From Multifurca ochricompacta (taxonomy: Eukaryota > Basidiomycota > Agaricomycetes > Russulales > Russulaceae): a stretch of 18,563 nucleotides of DNA. The translations under genes were made by a program, and so were the position numbers. Positions 8,184-18,058 of the stretch are shown here, one piece after another (the stretch's first letter is position 1; the number at the start of each line of letters is the position of its first letter). The stretch is taken from the NCBI GenBank assembly GCA_022496185.1, contig WTXG01000490.1, positions 1 to 18,563 on the forward strand, read 5' to 3'. Below the pieces are notes generated by a model. The model was not told the DNA's origin. It saw only the letters and a list, made by a program, of their open reading frames with translations, and did no database searches.

Positions 8184-9300
8184 TTGGATGATCAAGGGCA
8201 CCTGGGTGAACAGGCTTTGCTAGCAGCAGCCACTTATCGCGACCCACTAACGTATCGGGAAGCGATGAAATTGGAGTTTGCAGGTGACTGGCAAGAAGCG
8301 TGCCAATATGAGATGGACGCACTAGCCAAGAATGGGACGTGGACCCTAGTGGACTTACCGGCAGACCATAAGGCCGTCAAGTCTAAGTGGGTATTCAAGC
8401 GCAAAGCCAATGGTCACTTTGCGCGCGCTTGGTAGTGAAGGGTTTTACTCAGATTCAGGGAATTGATTATGATGAAACATTCTCTCCAGTAGCTCGGTTC
8501 GAGTCCTTGCGACTCTTGCTAGCGTTGGCCGTGCTAGAGAATTGGGAGATCCATCAGATGGATGTCAAGTTGGCATTCCTCAATGGGCTATTGGATGAGG
8601 TAATTTACATGGAGCAACCACTGGGTTTCGTCGAATCAGGTCAGGAGAACAAGGTATGCCTGCTCAAAAAGGCAATTTACGGTCTCAAACAAGCCTTGCA
8701 CGCATGGAACTTGCAATTCCATGGAGTCCTTTTGGAGCTTGGCTTCACACGCATGCATTCTGATGCAGGAGTTTACGTGTGTCATCGCCAAGAAGGGGAG
8801 GGACTAATCATTATCATCCTCTATGTCGACAACATCACCATCTTAGGCGACTCTCTCGATGAAGTTAACCAGATCAAAGGTATCTTATCTCGGCACTACG
8901 AAATGACTGATCTAGGCGAGATCGACTCTTATCTTGGAGTTCGGATCACCCGTGACAGATCGGCCAGGCATTTGGAGATCGACCAATCCCAGTACATCTC
9001 AGAGATTGTAGGACGCTTTGGCATGGCGGATGCTAACCCCACCCGCACACCTCTTCCTGCTGGGGCTGAGGTCCATTTGGTAAAGTACACCAGTCAGGCA
9101 ACTCAAGCAGAAATAACACACTTTCAACAAATTATTGGGAGCCTACTGTATGTGCAAATTGGGACCCGCCCAGACATCTCTTTCGCTGTAGTGCACCTTG
9201 CGCAGTACGCAGCAAACCCTTCCCCGCAACATCTACGACTTGCCAAGTACATACTGGCTTATCTAAACAGTACAGCTGACCTACAGCTATGCTACAATGG
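8184..9300 (+). pseudogene. copia reverse transcriptase segment
   Basis: The first frame carries YREAMK..EFAGDWQEACQYEMDAL and KSKWVFKRK. It slips at about 8415-8425, and the next frame carries ARLVVKGFTQIQGIDYDETF, FSPVARFESLR, IHQMDVKLAFLNGLL, YMEQPLGF and KKAIYGLKQALHAWN. The catalytic box is LYVDNI (8819-8836), where the family has YVDD; the second Asp is Asn (AAC at 8831-8833). The connection domain has RYEMTDLGE-like HYEMTDLGEIDSYLGVRI and GTRPDISFAVVHLAQYAANP. Frame changes again near 9300 into RNase H. Confidence 0.92.
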
Positions 9301-9786
9301 AGCACGTGGACCGGTCTCGTCAGTTATTCGGACTCCAGCCTTGGAGATGATGCCGATGACTTTCATTCAACCTCAGGCTATGTTTTTCTCCTTGCTGACT
9401 CAGCGATCTCATGGACTTTGCATAAGCAAAAGACCATGGCCCAAAGTACCACTCATGCCGAGTACATGGCACTCGCCGAGGTGGCAAATCAAGCCGCATG
9501 GTACCGGAGCATCTTTTCTGAACTAGGCTATGAAGTCTCCGACCCAATTCCCCTACACGGCGATAACAAGGGCGTGGTGGACCTAGCACTCAATCCTGTG
9601 ACTGGCAGACGCTCAAAACACATCCCGATCAAATTTCACGCCATCCGCGAATATGTCGAGCAAGGCTTTATTGAACTCATCAGAACACCCACTGCAGATA
9701 TGCTTGCTGACGGATTTACGAAGCCACACGCGCAAGCAAAACTTATGGACTTCATCTCTGGATTAGGACTAATAGGATTGTCTTAA
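9289..9786 (+). pseudogene. copia RNase H segment
   Basis: This C-terminal RNase H has SYSDSSLGDDADDFHSTSGY, AISWTLHKQKTMAQSTTHAE, YMALAEVANQAAWYR, LHGDNKGVVDLALNP, RSKHIPIKFHAIREYVEQG and the family-typical ADMLADGFTKP near the end. Catalytic Asp and Glu positions are present. The stop lies just ahead of the polypurine tract and 3' LTR, as in intact copia elements. Confidence 0.92.
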
Positions 9787-9790
9787 TCAC

Positions 9791-9797
9791 GGGGGGA
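9791..9797 (+). other. Polypurine tract of the copia element
   Basis: Six G and one A directly precede the TGTTGAGCC start of the 3' LTR, the expected plus-strand primer site. Confidence 0.8.
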
Positions 9798-10239
9798 TGT
9801 TGAGCCGGTAACAGATCAGAGTTGGCCGGACTGGATCAGAGGTGACCGGAGTTGCCAGTGCAAGACGGAGTTAAGTGGACATTGTAATATACCTACTGAC
9901 ATTCCACTCGTTTACTATGATTACTTATGATTAAAGATACAATCCTTTATGACCATAGCACAGCACACTCTTTACAGTATTTAAGGACATTATTTCTGTA
10001 GTGTACACTTCAGTTTTGACCATTCACAACTGAAGTGAGTATTTACTTAGATTATCTTTACTGCGCGTATAGCTAACATTACTCAAGTAGTTATCTTGCT
10101 ACCCATTTAGGTAAAGACTAATTAATATAGTAGTTTTGACCATTCACAACTGAATTATCTTGCTACCCGTTTAGGTAGCGCTTATCTAACCTCAGCTGCG
10201 TTTCCACATACAGTACCAGATGTACTTACATCAACCACA
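9798..10239 (+). mobile_element. 3' LTR of the copia element
   Basis: It starts TGTTGAGCC after the polypurine tract and has a TATTTAAG box at 9978-9985. It probably ends around tcaaccaca (10231-10239), a near inverse of its start. No matching 5' LTR occurs in the window. Inside are a hairpin (CACTTCAGTT 10006-10015 with AACTGAAGTG 10028-10037) and two duplicated motifs. The 3' boundary is approximate. Confidence 0.75.
10012..10177. repeat. Internal duplication within the copia LTR
   Basis: 'agttttgaccattcacaact' occurs at 10012 and 10132, and 'ttatcttgctaccc' plus 'tttaggta' at 10091 and 10155. The spacing differs (about 79 versus 23 bases between motifs), so this is not a simple tandem repeat. 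Confidence 0.8.
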
Positions 10240-10339
10240 CTTGCCTCGCGGCGCACGCGGTATAAAAATTGATTTAAAAAAATACAAACCGAGAAGATAA
10301 AGGTGAAAAGAAAGGATCTTAACACCCAGGGTCTCACCC

Positions 10340-10375
10340 AACTACGATGAAACTTTCGCCCCTGTCGCGAAGCTC
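10340..10375 (+). pseudogene. Scrap of a second copia reverse transcriptase
   Basis: Twelve codons read NYDETFAPVAKL, the conserved copia motif that in the neighbouring element reads DYDETFSPVARF. A TAG follows at 10376-10378 and no RT sequence is recognisable on either side. The codons differ from the adjacent element, so it comes from another copia family. The match is short, but the motif is distinctive. Confidence 0.6.
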
Positions 10376-10443
10376 TAGGCTTCCTAGGCGTGCCAGATCA
10401 GGGCTTGGGATGAATACAACTGAGAAATAAACGCCCGAAAAAC

Positions 10444-11769
10444 TCAAGCTGTCGCTGGTGCTTGGAACTGGCCCTGTACTATCCGCTCTGCCTGGGCTTC
10501 CCTATTTCGCCGGCTTTGGCCTACCCTCCGTATACTCTCAGCCAGGGCATCCAGCCTTTTCCGCGTTACGTCGTCCACCAGGTCCTCCTCTGGAGGAACC
10601 TTGTACCCCAAGTCACGCTTCACCTGCCCAATGTACCCGGCCACGCCAACACTACGTCGTGCGAGGAGGTTAACCTTGCGCTCCTCAGGAGTCCAGCGTG
10701 CTAGGACGTGGGCAGGGAACCCGAGGCGTGAGCGATTGCGTGTGGCGGTAAGCACCTCGCCACGCGCCTCGCGTGCGCGCTCCCGCGTTTTGTTGGCGAT
10801 TTTCTCACGTCGCGCGTCCTTCAGTTGGTGTAGGAGGTCCGGCGGTGTCGGCCTTGCGGCACGGGCAGTATCACGTTCAAAGCCTTTTTGAAGTTCTATG
10901 AGGTGTGAGTTGAGTGGCGCCTGCCATGTTGCCAGGAACTCCCCGCTGAAGAAGTGCCTAAAGTGGGCGCCTTGCGTAGCAAGGCTATTCTCGAATTGAG
11001 CTTCAACTTGGAGGTCCTGGACCTGTGAGAAGAGGACTCGCTGGCGATCAACACGCTTCTTCCGGGCGATTCGTCGCTTATGTATCATGCCAGAAATGTG
11101 GTCGGGCTGGGGTTTAAGTCGTGGAAGAGGGCCGTTGTGAATACTGGGCTTGAAGAGGGCGCCTGAGACTATAGGACGGTTGAGAAGACGGTGTTGCCAA
11201 GACTACAGGAGGGGTATGTTCTGGAGGTTGATTAAAACAAAAGAAAGAGAAAGGGACATACAAGAGAATCGTTGACTATACGTCGAATCCGGTGGTGATC
11301 GCGGCGGGCACTAATTAGCCGTCCAAAGCGTTCGAGAACAGTGCAGAGATGTTCATCTCCTTGTTTGGCTTTATTGAAAACATCCAACCACTATGATAAC
11401 AGAATCAGCGACAGAGATCAAGGCAATGCGAGTAATGTGCGTACCCGATGTCCTTTCTCGAGCTGAATCCTTGTGAGAAAAGGACTGGTGAGATGACGGT
11501 AGATGCGGAACAGTTCTCGTACATGTGAGCGCACCTGGGCCAAGTGAGAAAAGGAGAGAGTAAATTAAACATGTGACCAGACATACGATTGAACTTGGGG
11601 CAGCACGCAGAAGGCCCCTGTACAATACCCATAACGTTGGTAATCTGTGCGCTGCTAAGTGATAAAATGGGGTATGTGGCCGCACTGGACGAAGGCTTGA
11701 TACGATGCGGGCAATGTTCTGTCTGTGAGAATGAGAAATGCATGCTCCAGCTCCGGACATGGTTTTCAA
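10444..11769 (-). CDS. LYR-motif (complex 1 LYR family) protein, 4 exons
   Basis: Exons (minus strand): 11769-11587, 11534-11445, 11390-11262, 11202-10444. Introns are 52, 54, 59 bp (GTATGT, GTACGC, GTATGT donors; CAG, TAG, TAG acceptors). All three fall between codons and the join is open for ~386 residues. Exon 1 carries WVLYRGLLR (LYR at ~49-51) and exon 2 VRELFRIYRHL, a second YR helix. LYR proteins are small helical mitochondrial factors that bind acyl-carrier protein and help build respiratory complexes, ribosomes or Fe-S clusters. The arginine-rich start fits mitochondrial import. The last ~300 residues are basic and helical (RKKRVDR, ARWTPEERK) and not recognised, unusually long for the family. 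The start is uncertain: Met at 11769 or 11760, or an unseen upstream exon. Specific partner unknown. Confidence 0.72.
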
Positions 11770-13174
11770 GGGTGAGCGGGTGGGTAGGTGAAGTGCTTTA
11801 ACGTGACACTACTTACTACGACTTGATTACTAAGCACATAGCGTCTTGACGCAAAACATATGTACTCGCTTGAATCACAGTCCTGCTTCCTTTCCTTCAC
11901 CGGTCTGCCCTTGCGTGCATCCCAGTCGTCTTACCTGATTCCTGTCCATCAGACCACCTGGATGTCGAAACCCTGATCCTATGCAGCTACGGTTTACCGA
12001 CCGTAACATTAGCTCACTCAACTCTAAACTGAATTACAAACCGCTGAACAAAAGAACGAATAAATGTTGACCTTTAACACAGTACCCCCAACACCAATGA
12101 CCCAGTTAGACAAGATTCGATTACATTTGAGCTTCCCCTATCACTCAGTTCTCCGTGTAAGAAGAGCGAAACGGATTTAGCTACCTATTTCAGCGTTAGC
12201 TCAATAGTTCAAAAGGTTTGAACGTGTACAATATAGTCCTTTTAGAGAAAATAAACCTATTTTCTTGTGACAAGAGGAAAGTGTGGAATTGTTTCTTACC
12301 TCTTACCAGTCATTCTAGCTAGGCACACTCTAGACTAGGCTAGGCTAGAATTTTGATGCCTGTGTGGCCATGGCCAATAGCGCCAATAGCTATAGCTGGC
12401 ATGGCCCCTTATCTTTTACGTGCTTTTAATATCTTAGAATCATACTTGCAAATTCCAACCCGAGAATCATTCCCCGAGTTCTCGCCAGCTCACTTTCGGC
12501 GATACAGGTGGCATGTCGTGCAGGGTTTTCGTCCAGTAAGCACTGGCTAAAATCCCTGTGTCAAGTTCGGACGCAGGCTCTATCTCCCTACCTACAAGTT
12601 ATCCTTTGGCTTTGGAACATCCAGTTGTGAGACCCTATATTGCATCTCTCTCTTTCCCCATTGTCTTTTTTTTCTCTTCTTAAAAAGAGCACCTCAGCAT
12701 GATAGCAACTATCGGCCGCGGTCGCTGTCTCAATTGTGCGGCTTAATTTCGGCCTAAGCCTCTAATGATCCCTATACGCGGCTCTCCGATAAAACACTAC
12801 CTCCATCGACTTTACGACGCGATTTTCGCCGCACGCTACCAAGCAGAACCTGTCACGGGCAAGTATGCGATTCGGATTGCGTCTACAGGTTTATCCAACC
12901 TGATTGTTATCACCCACATCATGACGTACGGTGGACTCGTCTAATGCCTAAATCGGCTGCGTGTGGCCAGAAACTAAGCATGTCCTTTGTTTCTTCATAT
13001 ACCCCGCTCGCATAGGGAGGGGAACCATGCTCCGCGGTCTCGGTGAATACCCACAGAGGTACACTGAATTGAAATCAAGAACCCACCTCAAATGTTTTCC
13101 AACACTGAAGCACATCTGCCTCATATATAAGCTGACTTGCCCTAGCTACCCAGCTTCACGTTGTTTCTTTCTCG
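11770..13174. promoter_or_regulatory. Divergent intergenic region between the LYR and JEN genes
   Basis: These 1.4 kb separate two divergently transcribed genes and must hold both promoters. I see no supported coding sequence; the longest frame (12353-12550) has no recognisable content. Visible elements are a T/C-rich run (12665-12682), a small 'aggct' repeat (about 12337-12350), a G-rich gggagggg stretch with a nearby cccgc (13002-13022), and a TATA box near the JEN start. Confidence 0.5.
13123..13130 (+). promoter_or_regulatory. TATA box of the JEN-like gene
   Basis: ATATATAA lies about 45 bases before the ATG at 13175, followed by a pyrimidine-rich leader (tttctttctcg). This spacing suits a fungal core promoter with a short 5' leader. 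Confidence 0.5.
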
Positions 13175-15173
13175 ATGGCGCCCTATTTCATTCGCAATCT
13201 TCTCCCTCGTCGTCAAGCCCGCGATGCAAATCGCAGGCCGCTTGGACCGCTTCTTCGGTCCCTGACGTTGATTCAATGGGCACAATTCCTCACCGGGTAC
13301 AATCCTGTCCTTTTGTGGGCCTTTTTTTTGCAGAAACTGATGCTGACTGTAGATGGCTTGCCTGGACTTGCGACGCGATCGATTTCTTTAACGTTGCCCT
13401 CAGCGTCACTCGTTTGCAGAAGCAGTTCAACAAGCCAGATGCCTCCTCTATCGTGCGTATAAATCTTCTGGTCCTTCTTATCTTCGTTAAGTGGACTCAA
13501 AACCCCAGACAACGGCCATTACTTTGACTCTTCTGGTCCGATCAATCGGCGCTGTGAGTACTTCTCAGCCATGCTCTTTGGATGTCCTTGGGAGGCAGAA
13601 AATCATGTGTGATATGGCGTCGCTAGCCTCCCGTTTCTTTGGCCGGATGAGCATGAACACAATTCTATGTCGAGCACATTCGGATAGGCGCTGATTATTC
13701 ATGATATCCCAGGTCCTTTTCGGCGTTCTTTCTGATCGCTATGGACGGAAATGGCCGCTTGTGGCAAACCTTCTCCTTTGTTCGACGGTTCAACTCGGCA
13801 CTAGCTTTGTCCAGACGTTCCAACAATTCTTGGCTGTACGGTCTCTTTTCGGCATCGCGATGGGCGGTGTTTGGGGTCTTGCCTCTTCTACCGCACTCGA
13901 AAACCTTCCCGTTGAAGCGCGTGGGCTTGCATCGGGCGTCCTGCAGCAAGGATATGCCGTTGGCTACCTCATATCGGCCATAATGAGCCTGTACCTTGTC
14001 CCAAACAACCCTCATACCTGGCGCGCATTGTTTTGGGCAACATCAGCGATTTCTGCCTTTGCCGCTACTATCCGGGCTCTCGTTCCAGAAAGCGAGGTGT
14101 TCCTTCGTGCAAAAGCTCAGGAACGTGCATTCGGTGCAAATCCTGGGAAAAGGACCAAGGTGTTCATCCGTCAAATAGGAGCGATGCTGAAACAGCACTG
14201 GGCATTATGCGTCTATGCTATATTGCTCATGGCCGGTATGTGGGAATTGTATACACATTAGGAGAGGGGCAGGCTAATCGCTTGTGGAACAGGTTTTAAC
14301 TTCCTTTCTCATGGTTCCCAAGATTTGTACCCTACCTATCTCAAGACGAGCAAGGGCTTTGACAACTACCACGCTATCGTCGCTACCATTATCGGTAATT
14401 GTGGTGCCATAACGTAAGTTTCGTCTCAACTCTATCCTCCCTTGCGTATTTATTCAACTGCTCCCCATTATTGACACAGTGGCGGGGCGATTGCAGGATC
14501 CGTGTCCCAATATATTGGTCGCCGGCTCACCATTATTTCGTTTGTTCTGTTAAGCGGAGTTTTCATCCCACTTTGGATCCTCCCTTCCGGCTTCAGCGGG
14601 CTTGCTGCTGGGGCTTTCTGTGTGCAATTCGGCGTGCAAGGTGCATGGGGTGTCATTCCCATCCAGCTTGCTGAGATGAGTCCACCGGGATTCCGTGCTA
14701 CCTTCCCTGGTGTCGCATACCAACTTGGGAACGTGCGCGGCTTACCTTTCTTTACCAGTGAGCTTACTGATGACCCTCTTGGGACGACAGATGATATCGT
14801 CTGCATCTGCGCAGATCGAGGCAATAGGCGGGAACCACTTGAAAACTACAATCAACAAGAACGGAAAGGCCACTGTCGTGCCAGATTATGCAACTGTGCA
14901 AGGCATCCTCCTCGGTGCCATTGCCACTTTCGTTATCTTCATCACTATAATCGGGCCCGAGTGAGTCTCTTGCCTACTTCCCTATCCTATCTTGGGAGTG
15001 CTGAAATCTTCTTGCCACGGTACAGGAATCATGGATCGAACTTCGAAAATGAGACGACTGCGTTCGAGCAACGCAAGGTACTGGACAAAGTGCGATTAAG
15101 TGAGCTTGGGGGTATAGATAAAGTTCCTAGACCCATCGACACACGTTCGGAAGAGATTAACGACAAATTTTGA
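13175..15173 (+). CDS. JEN-family monocarboxylate/proton symporter (MFS), 8 exons
   Basis: Exons: 13175-13296, 13353-13452, 13509-13553, 13713-14235, 14293-14413, 14480-14732, 14791-14960, 15026-15173. The introns (56, 56, 159, 57, 66, 58, 65 bp) have GT..AG ends and the join is open for ~493 residues. JEN proteins import lactate, pyruvate or related carboxylates with protons across the plasma membrane. Key evidence: WLAWTCDAIDFFNVALSVTR in the first membrane span; the MFS loop motif SDRYGRKWPL (residues ~96-105); and NFLSHGSQDLYPT (266-278), which fits the JEN signature N-x-x-S/T-H-x-S/T-Q-D-x-x-x-T. SVSQYIGRR and GAWGVIPIQLAEMSPPGFR are further family-typical stretches. About 12 hydrophobic spans are expected. 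The tail is short and charged. Intron 3 is nearly three times longer than the rest. Substrate cannot be fixed from sequence. Confidence 0.9.
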
Positions 15174-15948
15174 TCATTATATGCCTAATGCATCTCCTCA
15201 GACCCACGCTGATGTCCAACAATCCGTGTAGATACAAACTAACAGCGTCAGGGATACTATCGATGATATGGCGTGGTCCTGTGGAATGTGAATCTCTGTT
15301 CAAATCAGTGATCCAACGCCCCGCTCAGTCATGTAGCTCGGCAACTAAGTGTAAGGGTGTCGTCCAGAAGTGAAGGGGGAAGAGGTCGTGGTTTAACCGA
15401 GACGTGACTCCGAGAACTTTGAGAGTCGAGACAACTGACTCGGTGGAACATGCAGAGAAAGGGAAACTCAGGATGATGATAATTTACAACAAAGGAATGT
15501 CAGTCATGGCTTATATACATCAAAGAGATAACTTGAAGAATCTGAGGAAATCCATCCACGGGTTGGGCGAGTGTTTATATATTTAGCCAGTACAGAATGA
15601 AATGTTAAAAGGGGATCGTGCATGAAAGCTTACTCTCGATTAAATTGAAGGTGTCTTGAAGAGACCTTGATCCGAAGATTTCTCTCAGCGGAGGTGTGTG
15701 TTCGGGACGAGAGTCGACGTCTCAGGGAGAGTCTCGGAGCCTCACCTGCACTTGACGCGTCCGCGCTGATAGTCCGTCCGGGCGAGAAATAAAGGATTCC
15801 CCAAACCCGATACGTGTCCTTTCATCAACTTCCGCCTATTCATAAAGCAAACAACTAGCAAATAGATATACAGTGGATGTAAGAACACATCTTCGATGGT
15901 GTTTTGTTGCGCGTGCATACAGCTACAGCTATCGCCAGCACCTTCATA
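15174..15948. other. Intergenic region between convergent genes
   Basis: There is no supported gene. It must hold both transcription terminators. Two minus-strand TATATAA-like words (about 15510-15518 and 15573-15581) and purine-rich text resemble LTR sequence. A 14-base word near 15427 (gagacaactgactc) is close to one in the solo LTR at 6380-6965, but no ends or target duplication are visible, so I leave it unclassified. Confidence 0.35.
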
Positions 15949-18058
15949 TTATAACTCAAACACCTCTCTGTGTACAATCCCAACTTTTGCTCCCGCCCCT
16001 CGCAAGCTCTCGATCATCGCATCCTCAAATGTGCCTGGCCCGCACACAAATACTTCCCGTTCCTCAATCTGCGGTACTGTAGCCCAATGCCCTGCTGTGA
16101 TGCGGCCAGAATAGACACAGACGCGCAATCCAGGAATGTCCATTTCCTCCGCAGTGTATTTCATCAACTCCTGTGCCTGCATAGACCGCGTCGTGAATAT
16201 GTCGAGACGCACGTGCAACCCAGGAGGTGGGGTAGCGCCAAGCGCCGCGTGTACAAGTGGGAACAAGACCTCCGGGTCACGAGTCGACATCACAAGTACG
16301 ACATCCGCTGCCTCGCGAGCCCGTGAGAGCGCACCGAGCATTGCGAGAAATCTCGTTACACCCACACCACCCGATGCCCACAGAAGCCTACGAGATGGCG
16401 GGGGTGGCAGAACGAATGCACCTGCAAAGCCGATAAGTCCCGCACGTAGAGATCCGCATATATCAGTATCCCAATCTCCATCATCACAGGTGCTTTTCCG
16501 CCGCTGCTGGTGTTGTTGTTGTTGGTGTTGGGCGATAAGAAAGAGGGCGCCAGACATGAGCCCCCCTGGCTTGTGCCGGATAGTAAGCTCGAAGGAGCGC
16601 GTTGGGGAAGTGTGTGCGCTCGAAACGGTCCAGGTGCGCATGCGATCATCGTGCAGAGCGCGGGGGAGCTCTAGCGCTAGCTGCGCATACTCGGGCGCGT
16701 CCGAGAATGGTGCGAGGTCAAGTACGGCTGCCTGACCGGGCTGAATGAACACGCCCTCATGTTCAAGAGGGAGCTCCCACTCAAATGTCGCGAGATCGAC
16801 GCTATGCACGCGCACACCCACGAGGCGAACCGAGGCGCTGTCTTTAAGCTGCGATAACGACGGCTTGAATTCTTCCGTAAGAAGCTTGACAGGTGGGCTA
16901 TAAATGCTTCGCACGGGTGCGCTTCCAATACGCTCGCGTACAGGAAGGGCATCGCGCACCAGCACCGCGCCGGTGGCTTCGAGAACAGTCAGCGCGTTCT
17001 GCCGGGGCATAATGGTGCGCGCGTCGCTCCCAGTGAGCCTCTTTGCATTCCCAGTAACATACAAGACGTTGCCGGTGGTGAACGATAGAATAGTAAGCGA
17101 CGCTAAGAGAATGCCGCTCATTGCCTCATTGTTGCCGAGTGACGTAATCAACCGATTTCCTGCGTGCATAAGACCCGATCGTTATTACCTTCTCTGAGTC
17201 ACGGAAAAAAAAAACATGGGCTGCACGTGGAGAAGGCGCGCACCAGAAAAGTCGGGCAACACAATCGTACAACCGTCGGATGGTGACACACGAATAAAGC
17301 CTGGACGTCCGCTGCGGATGTTGGTTTCGACGTACAAAGGGGCTTGTGGGCTATCACCATCGGGGACATACGACGCGCCAAGGAAGACTGTGTCTGCACT
17401 GTGAATAAATGCGTTGACCTCCTCTGGAAGAGGCCCTCGAAGGTCTGACTCGTTATAGGATATATTGGGCTGAGTGCTTGCATGCGGCACGAGGTCTCGA
17501 ATAGTCATATATTTTGGACAACGCCTGTGAATTTAGAAGGACATTAGTGAGTTCAGCCGGCAGTCCGCATTTTCGCCGCACGAACCTGAAAGCTTGATTC
17601 ACTCTCAGTCTGAGCTTCACTACGCCTTCACCGACCCTAGTCAATTCCACTAATGCCCCTGCAAATTTCCTATAACTCTTTCGAGACCCGAGTTCAATTC
17701 CAATGCCAGAAACAGGCGTCTCGCCATCGCGTTTGATGAGAAGATCCGGACTGAGACCACGCAGGGGGTCACCTTCCCAAAGGCGGGCCATTATCTCCAG
17801 CTCAGTCTTGCAGGAGCTATGTGTAGTGAATCCGGGTTTCCCGTCTGCACCTGTCAAAATAGACGTCCAAGGTCGACCCCGCGCGTCGAGGGTTGTGATG
17901 GGGAGAAATGGTAAATTCGATGTCGAACACGGAAACACGTGGTGTTCTGCGGGAGCATAGGCAGTGAGGCCTCGCCAAGCGACAGAGAGCTTGTGGTGGA
18001 ATACAAGCTCGCCTGCTTTCCAGGACTTGATATTCGTAAGGAGATCGTCTTCTGTCAT
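15949..18058 (-). CDS. Fusion oxidoreductase: PNPOx-like flavin domain plus FNR-type FAD/NAD(P) module, 3 exons
   Basis: Exons (minus strand): 18058-17586, 17524-17244, 17159-15949. The introns (61 and 84 bp) have GT..AG ends and the join is open for ~654 residues. The N-terminal ~320 residues resemble the pyridoxamine-phosphate-oxidase-like split barrel (PITTLDARGRPWTSIL, FLGASYVPDG, IVLPDFSGNR, TSLGNNEAMSG, GNVLYVTGNAKRL), which binds FMN or a related cofactor. The C-terminal part is ferredoxin-reductase-like: RTWTVSS (426-432) fits the FAD-binding R-x-Y/W-S/T-x-S motif, LLWASGGVGVTR (~510-521) the NAD(P) phosphate loop, VFVCGPG (~622-627) the late nicotinamide motif, and the chain ends REVFEL. 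No 2Fe-2S domain or heme domain follows. The role is inferred only as NAD(P)H-dependent electron transfer. A glutamine-rich insert (AQHQQQQHQQ) lies in the FNR part. Start chosen at the first Met, after a CT-rich leader. Confidence 0.85.

Larger units (their letters stand above)
5087..9786 (+). pseudogene. Ty1/copia retrotransposon polyprotein, interrupted and decayed
   Basis: Domain order is Gag - zinc knuckle - protease - integrase - reverse transcriptase - RNase H, which is the copia order. The frame is broken by a solo LTR (6380-6965), a one-base slip at about 7339, a TGA at 7393-7395, a frame change near 7900, a TGA at 8133-8135, and further frame changes near 8420 and 9300. The reverse-transcriptase YVDD box reads YVDN. 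There is a 3' LTR but no 5' LTR: upstream lies the tail of a SINE-like repeat. The copy therefore cannot encode a working polyprotein. Functional segments are listed separately. Confidence 0.92.

Noticed and set aside
12353..12550. 65-residue open frame in the divergent intergenic region
   Set aside because: There is no domain, no splice partner and no coding-like composition; it is likely chance.
15174..15948. Second copy of the 6380-6965 LTR
   Set aside because: Only short words are shared (about 14 bases) and I find no TG...CA ends or target duplication.
16136..16735. Plus-strand 199-residue open frame
   Set aside because: It is antisense to exon 3 of the fusion oxidoreductase, whose minus-strand frame carries clear FAD and NAD(P) motifs.
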